Assembly: GCF_014288115.1 (NCBI RefSeq) | Contig: NZ_JACOOK010000001.1 | Location: forward strand, 372,001-436,000 | Reading direction: 5' to 3' | Source of the DNA: Alistipes_A hominis | GTDB lineage: Bacteria; Bacteroidota; Bacteroidia; Bacteroidales; Rikenellaceae | Length of the DNA: 64,000 nucleotides | Shown: positions 49,541 through 59,201 of the stretch, one piece after another | How positions within the stretch are numbered: the stretch's first letter is position 1 | Layout of the letters: every line of letters starts with the position of its first letter | Made by a program: the position numbers and the translations under genes | Notes under the pieces: model-generated | Seen by the model: the letters and a program-made list of their open reading frames with translations, nothing else | Told to the model about the DNA's origin: nothing | Database searches by the model: none

Positions 49541-49548
49541 CAAATATA
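49541..49548 (-). promoter_or_regulatory. -7 box for the YtfJ-like gene
   Basis: The minus strand reads TATATTTG, 25 nt before the ATG at 49515. Confidence 0.5.
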
Positions 49549-49669
49549 GGCCAAAAACGGAAAACTAAAAAAGTTTTCCCGTTTTCGACTATTTTCTCAT
49601 CCCTTTAAAACAATCCTCACACGAGCCAACCGCTTTATCTGAATTAAACGGGAAAGCCGGAAAAAAGTT

Positions 49670-49708
49670 ACAATAAAAAAGTGCGGATCCTGTAAAATGA
49701 TCCGCACT
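49670..49708 (-). terminator. Terminator of the rhamnose-glycan operon
   Basis: Arms 49680-49689 and 49699-49708 form a 10-bp stem. In the leftward direction a run of T follows (A-run at 49675-49680 on +), the form of an intrinsic terminator. Confidence 0.8.
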
Positions 49709-49732
49709 CCGAAACCAAACCCGAAGCCCCGG

Positions 49733-52069
49733 TTACCGGGACGAAACCGCAGGCAGTTCGAGCGTCCGGGAAGTGTTGGCTTTCACCTGCACTTTTTTCT
49801 TTCCCTGCCCGGTGAAAATCTCGACCGCTTCGTCCGGAGCGGTGACCGTATAATAGACCGTACCGTCTTTCAGCGTCCAGTCGACCCCGACGACGGCGCC
49901 CGACGGCAACGGAATTTTACCCGAGGCGCGATCGAGCGAACCGACGTGCAGCGTCAGGTCGAACGAATTCACTGCGCGGTCGAACCGGGGATTCAGCCCC
50001 AGCGCATAGCGCGAAAGCTGCCAGGTCGGCGCTCCCGCCCACTGGTGGCAATGCGTCCAACGCGTATCGAACACTTCCACCCAAGTCGTGCGCCCTTCGC
50101 CCAACGCCCAGCCCCAGCATTTGCGGTACTGATCGAGGACGAAATCCGTCTCCCCGTTCTCGAACAGGATCGGAAAAGCGTAATGCGAAAAATAGGGCGT
50201 AATCAACTGCGGGTTGTTCGCAGCCGGATCGCTCAACCGAGGAGCGTCCGGGTTGTTCGGAAAGCAGTTTAAGATATGTTTTTTGATAAAAGCGACCGCC
50301 GCCGGACGGTACTGCTGCGGAATCAGTCCGGCCTTCATGCCGAGTACTGTGCGGTGGTATCCGATCTTATCCCAATCGTACCCGTACTGCGCGTAGTAAC
50401 GATCCAGTATTCCGCTGAACTTCGCGGCTTTTTCGCGGTAGTAGGCCTCCCTGTCTTCGAGTCCCAGTTCGGCCGCCCAGCGCGTCATCGTCTGCACGGC
50501 AATCATATAGTGCAGGTTCAGCGCCATATCGCTGCCGCCATCGTTGGCTACGTACCCCCAGTCGATGAAGTTCCAGTAAGGGCAATCGTTGGTAATTCCC
50601 TGATCGGTCAGGTACGGATCGAATGCGGCGACGTTCTTTTCGGCCGCGGCGAACAATTCGTCGAGCACCGTGCGGTCGCCGGTCAGCCGCCAGTAATTCA
50701 GGCAGGCCGGAACCCATTGCAGCGCATAGGAAGCCATGTAAGACTCCCCGCCGGGACACAGTCCGGCCACCAGGCCTTCCGGATTGGCGCACTGGGCCGA
50801 CTGCACCAAGCCGCGGCGCACGATACCGATATCGGAGAAACCGACAGCCCCGATCTCCATGCCGACGATACCGACATCGCCGAGCCACTGTCCGCGCTCG
50901 CGGGTCGGATTGTCGATCAGGGCATCCTCGCTGCACGCTTTGTAGGTCTCGATCCCGGTGTTCCAAATCGTATTGAGCAGATCGTCCGCGCTCGAAAAAC
51001 TGCCGTCCGCACGGTCGTAATACCCCCTTTCGACGAACGACTCGTCGACGAAACGCACGCTGTCCTTCGGCGCGATCACATGCACTTCGACGAAACGGCC
51101 CCCGTGCGGGATCAGCGGGAAAAAACGCTGCTCGCCGCCGCGGGCGATAAAGCGGTACATATTATAGGAATCCCCGGCCGACAGCGTGATCCACGGGGCG
51201 ACGCGGCCGTCGCTGAGGAATTCGCTGGAAGCGATCTCCACGACAGCTCCGGCAGGCAGATCGAGCACCAGGTCGGGACGCGCCAGGCGTACCCGGCCGA
51301 GATCGTAACGCCGCCAAACGCCTTGCCCCGGATAACGTTCCGGCGACAAGTCGCGCAGGAAAAAGCTGGCCCCCGGATTATCGCCCGGATAACCGAACAC
51401 TTCGGCCAGTTCGCCGGAGGCGATCAGCTTCGGTTCGATCTTCAAGCTTTTGACCGGAGCGATCTTCGATGCGGCGAATTCCCCGATCGCGCGTTCGACG
51501 AAAACGGGCTTTCCCCACGACGAATCGTCGTAGGCGGGCTGCTGCCAATCCTTTTGCAAGGCGCGGGTATCGAGCCACTCGATCCACCCCAACTGCGGAT
51601 TGATCCGGCGCACCTGCGAGCTATAACCGGCAAGTCGCTGGCAGCGCCAGTCGATCAGCAGTTCCTTGCCTCCGACCGCAGCCTCCAGGTAGAGGAACGG
51701 CTGTATCGGGTGCAGAATGCGGGTAACGACCCCTTCGTACTGCAACTGCACGGCGATCGTGTGTTTTCCTTTTTTCAGATCGACGCTACGAAGCTGGTAC
51801 TCCGGATAAGCCGCCGTATAACGGTCGGGCCCTTCGGTAAAATACTCCCCGTCGATCCAGACCACATACCACGAAGCCCCGCTCAGCCGCAGGTCGACGC
51901 GGGCGTCCGAGTCAAGCGTAAACGTTCCGCGGAAACCGACATGGATATCGGGCGCGGCCGTTGCCGCGTCGGTCCACATCAACCGTTCTCCGATCTGCGA
52001 CCCCGCAGCAGCAGCCGGAAACGATAGTCCGGCACACAGGATCGCGCAAATTATTTTCAACGATTTCAT
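49733..52069 (-). CDS. Alpha-L-rhamnosidase, GH78-like, exported
   Basis: This 778-residue protein has a signal peptide (MKSLKIICAILCAGLSFPAAA), N-terminal beta-sandwich domains (WYVVWIDGEYFTEGPDRY, HTIAVQLQYEG) and a C-terminal (alpha/alpha)6 barrel. The GH78-like acid region reads DNPTRERGQWLGDVG; the later WTHCHQWAGAPTWQLSRYALG fits the second half of the active site. It should remove alpha-L-rhamnose from glycans. I chose the ATG at 52069 because it begins the signal peptide; the longer frame runs into the preceding gene. It is the last gene of the catabolic locus. Confidence 0.85.
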   Translation of the reverse strand: MKSLKIICAILCAGLSFPAAAAGSQIGERLMWTDAATAAPDIHVGFRGTFTLDSDARVDLRLSGASWYVVWIDGEYFTEGPDRYTAAYPEYQLRSVDLKKGKHTIAVQLQYEGVVTRILHPIQPFLYLEAAVGGKELLIDWRCQRLAGYSSQVRRINPQLGWIEWLDTRALQKDWQQPAYDDSSWGKPVFVERAIGEFAASKIAPVKSLKIEPKLIASGELAEVFGYPGDNPGASFFLRDLSPERYPGQGVWRRYDLGRVRLARPDLVLDLPAGAVVEIASSEFLSDGRVAPWITLSAGDSYNMYRFIARGGEQRFFPLIPHGGRFVEVHVIAPKDSVRFVDESFVERGYYDRADGSFSSADDLLNTIWNTGIETYKACSEDALIDNPTRERGQWLGDVGIVGMEIGAVGFSDIGIVRRGLVQSAQCANPEGLVAGLCPGGESYMASYALQWVPACLNYWRLTGDRTVLDELFAAAEKNVAAFDPYLTDQGITNDCPYWNFIDWGYVANDGGSDMALNLHYMIAVQTMTRWAAELGLEDREAYYREKAAKFSGILDRYYAQYGYDWDKIGYHRTVLGMKAGLIPQQYRPAAVAFIKKHILNCFPNNPDAPRLSDPAANNPQLITPYFSHYAFPILFENGETDFVLDQYRKCWGWALGEGRTTWVEVFDTRWTHCHQWAGAPTWQLSRYALGLNPRFDRAVNSFDLTLHVGSLDRASGKIPLPSGAVVGVDWTLKDGTVYYTVTAPDEAVEIFTGQGKKKVQVKANTSRTLELPAVSSR

Positions 52070-52148
52070 TTTTGATATTAGGTTTAAGTTCAGTTTTTCA
52101 TTCGAAATCCCGCCGACGGATTTACGAAACGTTCTCCCGACGTTTCTG

Positions 52149-53384
52149 TCATTTGATCTCTTGCCGCATATAGCGGATCTGGTCGTAAAACCAATTGTAC
52201 TCCCCTTCGCGGAACCATTCGTACCGACGGCCGTTGTCCCGGCGGCCGATCTGCGTGGCATAGAACAGGTAGAGCCACCATTTGCCGTCGCGGCGGCAGA
52301 CGAAGGTCTGCGGCACCTGGCAGGCGGCGATTCCGGGATCGGGCGGGATAAATTCGCCCTTCTCCCAATGCCGCCCGTCGGCCGAAAAAGCCGTCCGGAG
52401 CTGGCGGCTGTCCCATCCCTCGAAGCGCCCGGGAGTCTTATCCGCAGGAGCGTAACCGGGCGGATCGGAAAAACAGTAGTAACCCGTGCCGATCTTAACC
52501 ACTTCCGGATTGGGCCAATTGTCGAGCAGCGGTTCGTCGAGGGAATGGACAAAATCGAAACGCCCCGTCCGGAAATCGCCCCGACACTCAGCCAGCCCCA
52601 TATGGCAGTTCCCCGGAAGGGAAGCGTTGTAATAGTCGAAATAGAGCTTCCACGCCTGCTGCTGCTCGTCCCACATCAGCGTCGGCCGGTGAAAGTCGCC
52701 TACCCGGGCGGCGGCGGCCCGGGGCGGGAACACCGAATCGCACTGCGCGATCAGCAGCGGCTCTTCGCGCTTGTGCCAATGAACCCCATCGACGGACGTA
52801 GCCCCCATTACGCACAACATCATCCCGGAAGGATACCCCGCAAGCGGCCCGTCCAGCGGTTTCGACGTCGAACTGAAAGCCATGTAATACACCCCGTCGC
52901 GGAAGACGACCGACGGATCGCCCACATGCCACGCATGGTAATAATGCCGGTCGCCGTCGGTCGAAGCGAACAGCGTCGAGGCCCAATCCTCCGGTCGGTC
53001 GTCGCTCCAACTGCCGTCTTTACAAAGCACCTCCCAACGATCCAGATCGCGCGAACGGGCATGGTAGATCGCATCGCAGCCGGGATATTCGGGATTCGTC
53101 GGATCGACGATCCAGCCGAAAAACCACATCCGGTAAGGATATTCCGAATCGTCCGTCTCGATCACACAGGGCTGATAAGCGTGCAGAAAGCCCTCCAGCA
53201 CAACCCGCTGCGGACGCTCCCACTCCCCGGCAGGAAACCGGGGCGAATGATCCAGCACCGGCTTACGATCCCAGGTCAGCCGCCCGGCGGCGCCGGATAC
53301 GGAGCAACCCGCCGGCGCCAGCGCCAACAGTCCGCCGGTCAACAGAACGAGCAAGTCGCCCGTTATTTTCCGCCGGCTCAGCAT
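52149..53384 (-). CDS. Beta-propeller glycosidase-like lipoprotein
   Basis: This 411-residue predicted lipoprotein has lipobox PAGC. Propeller blades recur: PYRMWFFGWI, GDPSVVFRDGVYYMAFSS, DFHRPTLMWDEQQQAWKLYF, NPEVVKIGTGYYCFSDP and PQTFVCRRDGKWWLYLFYAT. This resembles GH43-like five-bladed propellers, but I cannot place the family. It overlaps the start of the next gene product (isomerase stop) by 7 nt and sits among rhamnose-glycan genes, so an accessory glycosidase or binding role is likely. Confidence 0.65.
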   Translation of the reverse strand: MLSRRKITGDLLVLLTGGLLALAPAGCSVSGAAGRLTWDRKPVLDHSPRFPAGEWERPQRVVLEGFLHAYQPCVIETDDSEYPYRMWFFGWIVDPTNPEYPGCDAIYHARSRDLDRWEVLCKDGSWSDDRPEDWASTLFASTDGDRHYYHAWHVGDPSVVFRDGVYYMAFSSTSKPLDGPLAGYPSGMMLCVMGATSVDGVHWHKREEPLLIAQCDSVFPPRAAAARVGDFHRPTLMWDEQQQAWKLYFDYYNASLPGNCHMGLAECRGDFRTGRFDFVHSLDEPLLDNWPNPEVVKIGTGYYCFSDPPGYAPADKTPGRFEGWDSRQLRTAFSADGRHWEKGEFIPPDPGIAACQVPQTFVCRRDGKWWLYLFYATQIGRRDNGRRYEWFREGEYNWFYDQIRYMRQEIK

Positions 53385-54787
53385 ACCTTCACCACCGGGA
53401 TGCCCAGCAGGAAACCCAGTTTTTCGATTTTATCGCCCAGATGACCGATACCGATCGCACAGTGGTGGGCAGGCCCGGCCTTGGCCCATCCGTCCATAAA
53501 GGCGCGGGCGCCGATCGGGAAACGATACCGGCTGTTCGTATTGCCGATCTGCAGCACCTTACCCTCGACGGACTCTCCTTCGGCGGTCAGCAAAAACACC
53601 CCGTCGCGGCCCTCGACCACCGACAGCAGCGTCACCGGTCCGCGGCGGACGCTCATCTGGATCGAAAGTCCTTTGCCCGGTTTGCCGTGATAGATCGACA
53701 GCGGCACCAGTCCCACGCGGCCTTCGGCGATCGCAAAATGCGCCGGACCGTCGTGTCCCCACAGCACCACGTCGTCGTCGAAATCCATCGCATAAGGCTC
53801 CGAGAACGACCCGCCGGCCCCGAATTCGGCCAGTATCTTCATCGCATGAGCATTCTTCACTTCGCACTCGCCGGCGACCGGAATGTTACGGCCGGTCAGC
53901 AGCGTATTGCCGGCGATCACCGACGTCACGATATTTTCGTATTCGTTGCCGGCGGCCCCTTCGTAATAATAAGCCATCGAGCCGAGCCGGTGCGCCTCCA
54001 CCAATTTGTCGAGCGCGACCGAAGTCCGCGCGGCGCGTTCCACCTCGTACGGTTCGCAATCGGCGGCTACGTCGAAAGTCGAACGGAACTCCTCGATCTT
54101 AGCGGCGGTTTCAGCATCGGTCACGCGGTCGCGCAGCTCTTTCAGTTCGCACATTTCGAGCAGTTCGACATGCGTCCCGAATACGCCGGACATCCGCGTA
54201 AGGTCGGTATATACGTCGAGCATCCCGCAATAGTAATGGCCGAGCACCCCCATCCGGTTCCGACGCATCGCGGCGGCTACACCGGCCGCTTCGATCCACG
54301 CTCCGATCTGCTCCCAGACGGACTCCTCGGCCAGGTATCCGGTCACGATGTCGTATTTCAGTCCCAGCCGGTTGAACACGCAGGCCACTTCCGGCACCGA
54401 GCAGGCCTGGCAGTGCGACAGCCACTCGCCGGTCATCCGACCGCGGTCGCCCATGCCGTTCAGGTAATCGTAGTCGATCGCCGCGGCGGGCTGCAGGTTC
54501 AGCACGATCACCGGCACGCCGAGCCGCTGCACCACCGGCAGCACCGTTGACGACAGCGCGTAAGTCGATATGTACAGGAACACCAGTTCCACATCGTTTT
54601 CTTTCAGCCGCCGCGCGGCGGCGTCCGCTTTCGCCGGGTCATCCACCATCCCGGCGTCGACCACCTCGGCCCCCATGCCGCTCATTTTTTCCGCGATCTG
54701 CCGCTGGTAGCCCTGCAAACGTTCCAGCAAACCGTCGAACTGCCCCCAATAAGTATTCAGTCCGATTCCAAAAAGTCCGATTTTCAT
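53378..54787 (-). CDS. L-fucose/L-arabinose isomerase-family protein
   Basis: This 469-residue cytoplasmic protein resembles L-arabinose/L-fucose isomerases: GLFGIGLNTYWGQFDGL at the N-terminus, GHYYCGMLDVYTDLTRM and a C-terminal half with GECEVKNAHAMKILAEFG and HHCAIGIGHLGDKIEK. Such enzymes interconvert aldoses and ketoses with a divalent metal. Because it sits in a locus with GH106 and GH78 it may process rhamnose or another sugar released by them. The true substrate is not known, and it is not a typical RhaA. Confidence 0.75.
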   Translation of the reverse strand: MKIGLFGIGLNTYWGQFDGLLERLQGYQRQIAEKMSGMGAEVVDAGMVDDPAKADAAARRLKENDVELVFLYISTYALSSTVLPVVQRLGVPVIVLNLQPAAAIDYDYLNGMGDRGRMTGEWLSHCQACSVPEVACVFNRLGLKYDIVTGYLAEESVWEQIGAWIEAAGVAAAMRRNRMGVLGHYYCGMLDVYTDLTRMSGVFGTHVELLEMCELKELRDRVTDAETAAKIEEFRSTFDVAADCEPYEVERAARTSVALDKLVEAHRLGSMAYYYEGAAGNEYENIVTSVIAGNTLLTGRNIPVAGECEVKNAHAMKILAEFGAGGSFSEPYAMDFDDDVVLWGHDGPAHFAIAEGRVGLVPLSIYHGKPGKGLSIQMSVRRGPVTLLSVVEGRDGVFLLTAEGESVEGKVLQIGNTNSRYRFPIGARAFMDGWAKAGPAHHCAIGIGHLGDKIEKLGFLLGIPVVKVC

Positions 54788-54813
54788 GTTTTTTATTCGT
54801 TTTCAAAAAATAA

Positions 54814-57800
54814 TCATTCGCATTCGACGAGCGCAAAATCCTCCTGCAACCCGAACGGCGTCAGGAAATATTCCGACGCCTTACGCAACTGCGGCACGTT
54901 CCACCGGTTCGGATCGACGATGCCGTCGTAGGCGACGTGGTGCGGACCGATCAGGTTTTCCATGTTTCCCACCACGCGCAGTTCGACGTCGTTTTTCCCT
55001 TTCCGGACGAAAGGCGTGACATCGAGCGTATACGGCTCGGCGAAAACGATGCCCGCCTTACGGCCGTTGACCCATACCTCGACGAGCGACCCCGTCCAGC
55101 GGTCGGCCTTTACGTAATAGCTTTTCCCGGCAACGCCGTTCACTTTGAAGCGTTTCGCATATTTCATCTCCCACGGGTAGAACGGCGCACCGAGCGCCTG
55201 CCAGTTCCGCAACGGACCGTAACGGGCCGCCGGCACGATCGTCCAGCGGTCGCCGCGCTGTACGACCTCGAAATCGCCCAGCACATAGACGGCGCCCAAT
55301 TCGGTATGGACGGTCGTTTTAGCGGCGACCAGTTCGACCGTATTCTCTCCGGAATGCACGTATTTTCCGACCGGGATCAACTTGAACTCTTCGTCCAGCA
55401 GCCAATCTTCGCCGGCCTGCACGGGCGTGCCGTTCACTTTCACGGTGTACAGCCAGGGACGTTCCACCAGGATCTTCATCGACTTCGTGTCCACCCCGGT
55501 ACCCGAAACGGTAAAACGGTAGGCGGCCGTAAAGCCCGGCGCGGCAGAAAGATCCATGTTCACGATATCCTGTTTGTACTGCATCGCCCAGAACCACGGA
55601 TTCCCGCTCAGCCCGGCGTTGCGGAACACTTCCGCGCCTGCATTGTTGTAATAAATATCTTTGTACTGCTTGTCCCCGTTTTGCAAATCGATAAAATCGA
55701 TCAGCAGCACGTTGTCCCTGTGGCGTGCGATCCGCACCGGACCGTCGGCCTGCAACGGCGTACCGCCCGTCGACACCTGCGGTTTCCGGGCTTCGACCGG
55801 ATCGTTAGAAACATACAGCAGCACGCTGCCGGCCGGTTCGACACGGGTTTTTACGGTCACAGCACCATTTGCCGTTTCGACCGGCATTTCATATACCTTC
55901 CCGTCGAGCGCATCCATCCGCACCGCATGTTTCCCGTTCAGCGCGACTTCCACGTCGGATGCTTCGTCGAGCGAAGCATTCACCAGCAGCAGCGTCTGGC
56001 CGCTGTCGAACTCCCTGCGGTGATGGTGCAGATCGCCCCCTTCCCGGCGGACAAACCGGATGCCCTCGCTGCGCAAATAACGGTCGATCGCTTCCGGTGT
56101 GCATTCCGCCAGCGAAATCACGCTGTCCGACGCAAAAAAAGCTTCCGCTTCCGCAGACGGTTCGCCTTCCACGCGGGACGGATGCCCGAAAGCGATCAGC
56201 CGGCCGCCGGTGCGCACGAACCCGCGCAACATATCGAACGTTTCGCGTTCGAGGTTTTCGGTCTGCGGCGCAACGACAAAAGTACCGTACGCCCGCTGCC
56301 CAACGACGAACTTTCCGTCGCGGACGCTTCCGTTCGTCCGGAAAATATTTTCGCATCCCAGGTCGAATTCCACCTGCGCGTGTTCGAGTTCCGTCACCAA
56401 ATCCTGAAACGCCTGCCCGATCTCCATCGCCCGGTTCAAAGACGCAGTCCCGTAATACTGGTTATACATCCATACCGAGGTCGTAGGTTCCAGCACCAGA
56501 ATATCGTTTCGCTGTTCGCCGAGGCTCATCGCCGCGCAAATGCGGGCGATGTAATCGTTCAGCGCCCGGTAGTCGTTCCACCACGCGGCGCTCTGATTGA
56601 ACATCGGCGGATAATCGAACTTACGCACCCCGGCCATGCTCATGTGCCCTACGTGCTGATTGACCAAGTTGACGCCCAGCACCATCTGCCAGTCGCACAG
56701 CCGTTTCATATCTTTGAACGTCACGTTCCATCCGCCGCCGCCGTAAGTTTCGCTCAGGACGCGCCGCCGCCCGAGCTGGTTGGCTATGCTCCGCACCTCC
56801 TTCACCGACCGGATATTCCCGAACTGCGCGCCGGTGCTCTTTTCATTGAACTGGTTGAACAGCATGTCGATCCCCGGAACCTGCTGCCACGCGGCCATCG
56901 ACATGTTGTCCGTAACGCCGGTCACCAGCGGCCAGTTATGCTCCCAGTAGTGCCCCGTCCACGAAATCCCTTTCCCGGCACAGTAATCGTACCACGGCCT
57001 GGCCCAGCGCTCGACAAACAGGCGGTTGAGCAACTGGAAATAGTCGTGACGCACCTTTCGCCAATCCCCGATTTCCTCGTGCAACTGCGGCAAGCAGTCG
57101 CTCAGATCATAACCGTACTCGCTACGGAAAACGTCGAACAGATCGGGCGTCCAACGCACGCCGCCGGGCGACACGATCTCGGGTTCGTCGGTAAAAACGC
57201 CCTTTACATTTCCCTTCAGGTCGCCTCCGAACGTCTTTTCGTAACCCTGCATCGTGATCTCCATGAATTTGTCGGTCACCCCGTGCGCCAGCAAGTCGAC
57301 ATACGGCCCGCCGGCATACCACGGCGACGGCTGGTAAAAAGTCTTTTCATACAGGTAAAACCGGCCCGGCCGTCCGGCCATCGAAGCGGCCCGATCGGTA
57401 ACGTTTTCGAATTTACCGTCCTCCTCGGCGACGATCACGAAATATTTCGAAACATCGGCGGGCATCGTATCGGCCGCCGTCGGTTTCAGGCCCTGTCCCT
57501 GGTTGAACGCTTCCGGCATCTCGCGCGGCACATGCCCGCCGGCGAAACCGCTCGGGTAGGAATTTTCGTCGTAAAGCCACACTTCGAGTCCCAGATCGCG
57601 CCCCTTGTCCACCGTATATTTCACCATCTCGTTCCACGTCGGCGACAGGTACTCGGTAATCAGTCCGAGCCGCGGATGGATAAATACGCCGCCGCAGCCC
57701 TGTTCCTTATATTCGGAAAGGATACGGTCGATCCGGTGCGGCGTAATCTCGGTGTTCCACACCATAAACGGCTTGGTGCGGAACTCGCTGCCGGGATCGG

Positions 57801-57912
57801 CGAATTGATCGAAAAGCCGCTGCGCCGATTGCGCGTCGGCTCCGTCCTGCGCGTCGGCAGTTCCGCCGACGGCAAGCATCAAAGACAGGATGGTCAAGTG
57901 GATTTTTTTCAT
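54814..57912 (-). CDS. GH106-type alpha-L-rhamnosidase, exported
   Basis: This 1032-residue protein has a signal peptide (MKKIHLTILSLMLAVGGTADA) and the GH106-like N-terminal TIM-barrel: KPFMVWNTEITPHRIDRIL, GGVFIHPRLGLITEYLSP, WLYDENSYPSGFAGGHVP. VFTDEPEIV and GISWTGHYWEH are further features. Beta-sandwich domains follow (KRFKVNGVAGKSYYVKADRW, VEVWVNGRKAGIVFAEPYTL). It should release alpha-L-rhamnose from rhamnogalacturonan-type or similar glycans. It is the central enzyme of the locus, 86 nt after the upstream propeller gene. Confidence 0.83.
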   Translation of the reverse strand: MKKIHLTILSLMLAVGGTADAQDGADAQSAQRLFDQFADPGSEFRTKPFMVWNTEITPHRIDRILSEYKEQGCGGVFIHPRLGLITEYLSPTWNEMVKYTVDKGRDLGLEVWLYDENSYPSGFAGGHVPREMPEAFNQGQGLKPTAADTMPADVSKYFVIVAEEDGKFENVTDRAASMAGRPGRFYLYEKTFYQPSPWYAGGPYVDLLAHGVTDKFMEITMQGYEKTFGGDLKGNVKGVFTDEPEIVSPGGVRWTPDLFDVFRSEYGYDLSDCLPQLHEEIGDWRKVRHDYFQLLNRLFVERWARPWYDYCAGKGISWTGHYWEHNWPLVTGVTDNMSMAAWQQVPGIDMLFNQFNEKSTGAQFGNIRSVKEVRSIANQLGRRRVLSETYGGGGWNVTFKDMKRLCDWQMVLGVNLVNQHVGHMSMAGVRKFDYPPMFNQSAAWWNDYRALNDYIARICAAMSLGEQRNDILVLEPTTSVWMYNQYYGTASLNRAMEIGQAFQDLVTELEHAQVEFDLGCENIFRTNGSVRDGKFVVGQRAYGTFVVAPQTENLERETFDMLRGFVRTGGRLIAFGHPSRVEGEPSAEAEAFFASDSVISLAECTPEAIDRYLRSEGIRFVRREGGDLHHHRREFDSGQTLLLVNASLDEASDVEVALNGKHAVRMDALDGKVYEMPVETANGAVTVKTRVEPAGSVLLYVSNDPVEARKPQVSTGGTPLQADGPVRIARHRDNVLLIDFIDLQNGDKQYKDIYYNNAGAEVFRNAGLSGNPWFWAMQYKQDIVNMDLSAAPGFTAAYRFTVSGTGVDTKSMKILVERPWLYTVKVNGTPVQAGEDWLLDEEFKLIPVGKYVHSGENTVELVAAKTTVHTELGAVYVLGDFEVVQRGDRWTIVPAARYGPLRNWQALGAPFYPWEMKYAKRFKVNGVAGKSYYVKADRWTGSLVEVWVNGRKAGIVFAEPYTLDVTPFVRKGKNDVELRVVGNMENLIGPHHVAYDGIVDPNRWNVPQLRKASEYFLTPFGLQEDFALVECE

Positions 57913-57998
57913 TCGTCCAATATTTGTAGGTTATGCCGCCCGCACCGAAAAGAGCCCCCGTTCCGTACCGGCGCGCGCCTTCGTCTCCCCCGACACGG

Positions 57999-59084
57999 TT
58001 ATTTATTTAGAAAGGTAAGTTTCAGTTTCAACTTGCTGACCACCCCGTACGACAGGCCGTCGTAATCCTTAAATGCGGTGAAGAACATCGTATACGTGCC
58101 GTCTTTCTCCTTGATCAGCGAAATCGGCGTCCGCAGCGCGGTCCACCATTTTTTCACGACCGGTTCGATGTCGATGTGGCGCAGTTTCGACCAGTGCACA
58201 CCGTCCCACGACAACGTATATCCCAGCTTATCAACCCACGGACCGCCGTCGACGATCGCGATATAAACTCCGTTTTCGAGCCGCATCACGATCGGATTCT
58301 CGGCAAAACTCTCCAGGCCTACCGGGTTCAGTTCGCTCATCCGCGTCCACGGCCCTTCGATTCGGTCGGCCCGGGCCATCCCGACCATCCACCTGCAGGT
58401 GGACATCTGCTGGGTCGTCGCGCTGCCGTACAGCGCGTACCACTGCTTTCCGATTCGATACGGGAAAAACGAATCGACCCCCTGATGTCCCTCCCACGGA
58501 TCGGGATTCTCGTCGTAGCGCATCAATATTTCGCGGTCGGTATAGGGCCCGCCGATCCCTTCGATTCCTTTTACATCGGAAACGGCGTGCTGAATCACGC
58601 CGTCAAAATTCAGGTTATTGACGTCGGGTTGCTGCGGAAGCGCCTTATAGCATACGTAAAAGAGATGCCACCGTTTGTCTTTTTTATGGTAGACCATCAT
58701 CGGCCCCCAGATCGCCGCGCGCTGCGACGCGCCGGTAAAATCGGCGTCCGACTCGCGGATCGTGGCCCGGCGGCGCCAGTCCGTCCCGTTCTCGGAAGTC
58801 CAGTAGCCGGTGCGCATCCGCACGCAGTACGGATCGCCGACCATCTCCGACGTAATCATGTGATAAGTGTTTCCGATTTTCACGACCCGGCCGCCCTCGA
58901 ATCCGTATTTGATATCTTCCGTATCCGGAGAACCGCGGCGGAGGATCGTATCCTCGCAGGCGAGCACCTCGATCCGGACGATTCCGTCGGAATCGGCGAT
59001 CCGTTTCGGAGCGGCATCGCGTCCCTTGCCGGACGCGCCCATCGCCGCCAGCAAGGCCGCGGCGACAAACAGTTTCTTTTTCAT
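57999..59084 (-). CDS. Five-bladed beta-propeller glycosidase-like exported protein
   Basis: This 361-residue protein has a signal peptide (MKKKLFVAAALLAAMGASG) and propeller repeats: GGRVVKIGNTYHMITSEMVG, GYWTSENGTDWRRRATI, AIWGPMMVYHKKDKRWHLFY, DSFFPYRIGKQWYALYGSA and NPIVMRLENGVYIAIVDGG. The fold resembles GH43/GH117-like enzymes. I cannot assign a family or sugar. I chose the ATG at 59084 because it begins the signal peptide, downstream of the promoter. It leads the rhamnose-glycan operon. Confidence 0.7.
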   Translation of the reverse strand: MKKKLFVAAALLAAMGASGKGRDAAPKRIADSDGIVRIEVLACEDTILRRGSPDTEDIKYGFEGGRVVKIGNTYHMITSEMVGDPYCVRMRTGYWTSENGTDWRRRATIRESDADFTGASQRAAIWGPMMVYHKKDKRWHLFYVCYKALPQQPDVNNLNFDGVIQHAVSDVKGIEGIGGPYTDREILMRYDENPDPWEGHQGVDSFFPYRIGKQWYALYGSATTQQMSTCRWMVGMARADRIEGPWTRMSELNPVGLESFAENPIVMRLENGVYIAIVDGGPWVDKLGYTLSWDGVHWSKLRHIDIEPVVKKWWTALRTPISLIKEKDGTYTMFFTAFKDYDGLSYGVVSKLKLKLTFLNK

Positions 59085-59134
59085 AACGATTTCTGTTCGG
59101 GTTAAAAAATTACGCACGATCTCCCTCGTTCATA

Positions 59135-59142
59135 CAAAAGTA
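59135..59142 (-). promoter_or_regulatory. -7 box of the rhamnose-glycan operon
   Basis: The minus strand reads TACTTTTG, giving a leader of about 45 nt before the propeller gene. The AraC-type regulator encoded just upstream is the likely activator. Confidence 0.5.
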
Positions 59143-59201
59143 AAACGACCGGACGCGGATCGTGTTCCAAAATTGATATATAAGTTCTGATTTTTGATCC
59201 G

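Noticed and set aside
54937..58065. Antisense open frame of over 1000 codons opposite GH106
   Set aside because: GC-rich coding DNA leaves the complementary frame open. The sense strand has a clear signal peptide and glycosidase motifs; the antisense product (His/Arg-rich) has none. The same holds for long antisense frames opposite the ABC-F, wecC, M16 and argH genes.
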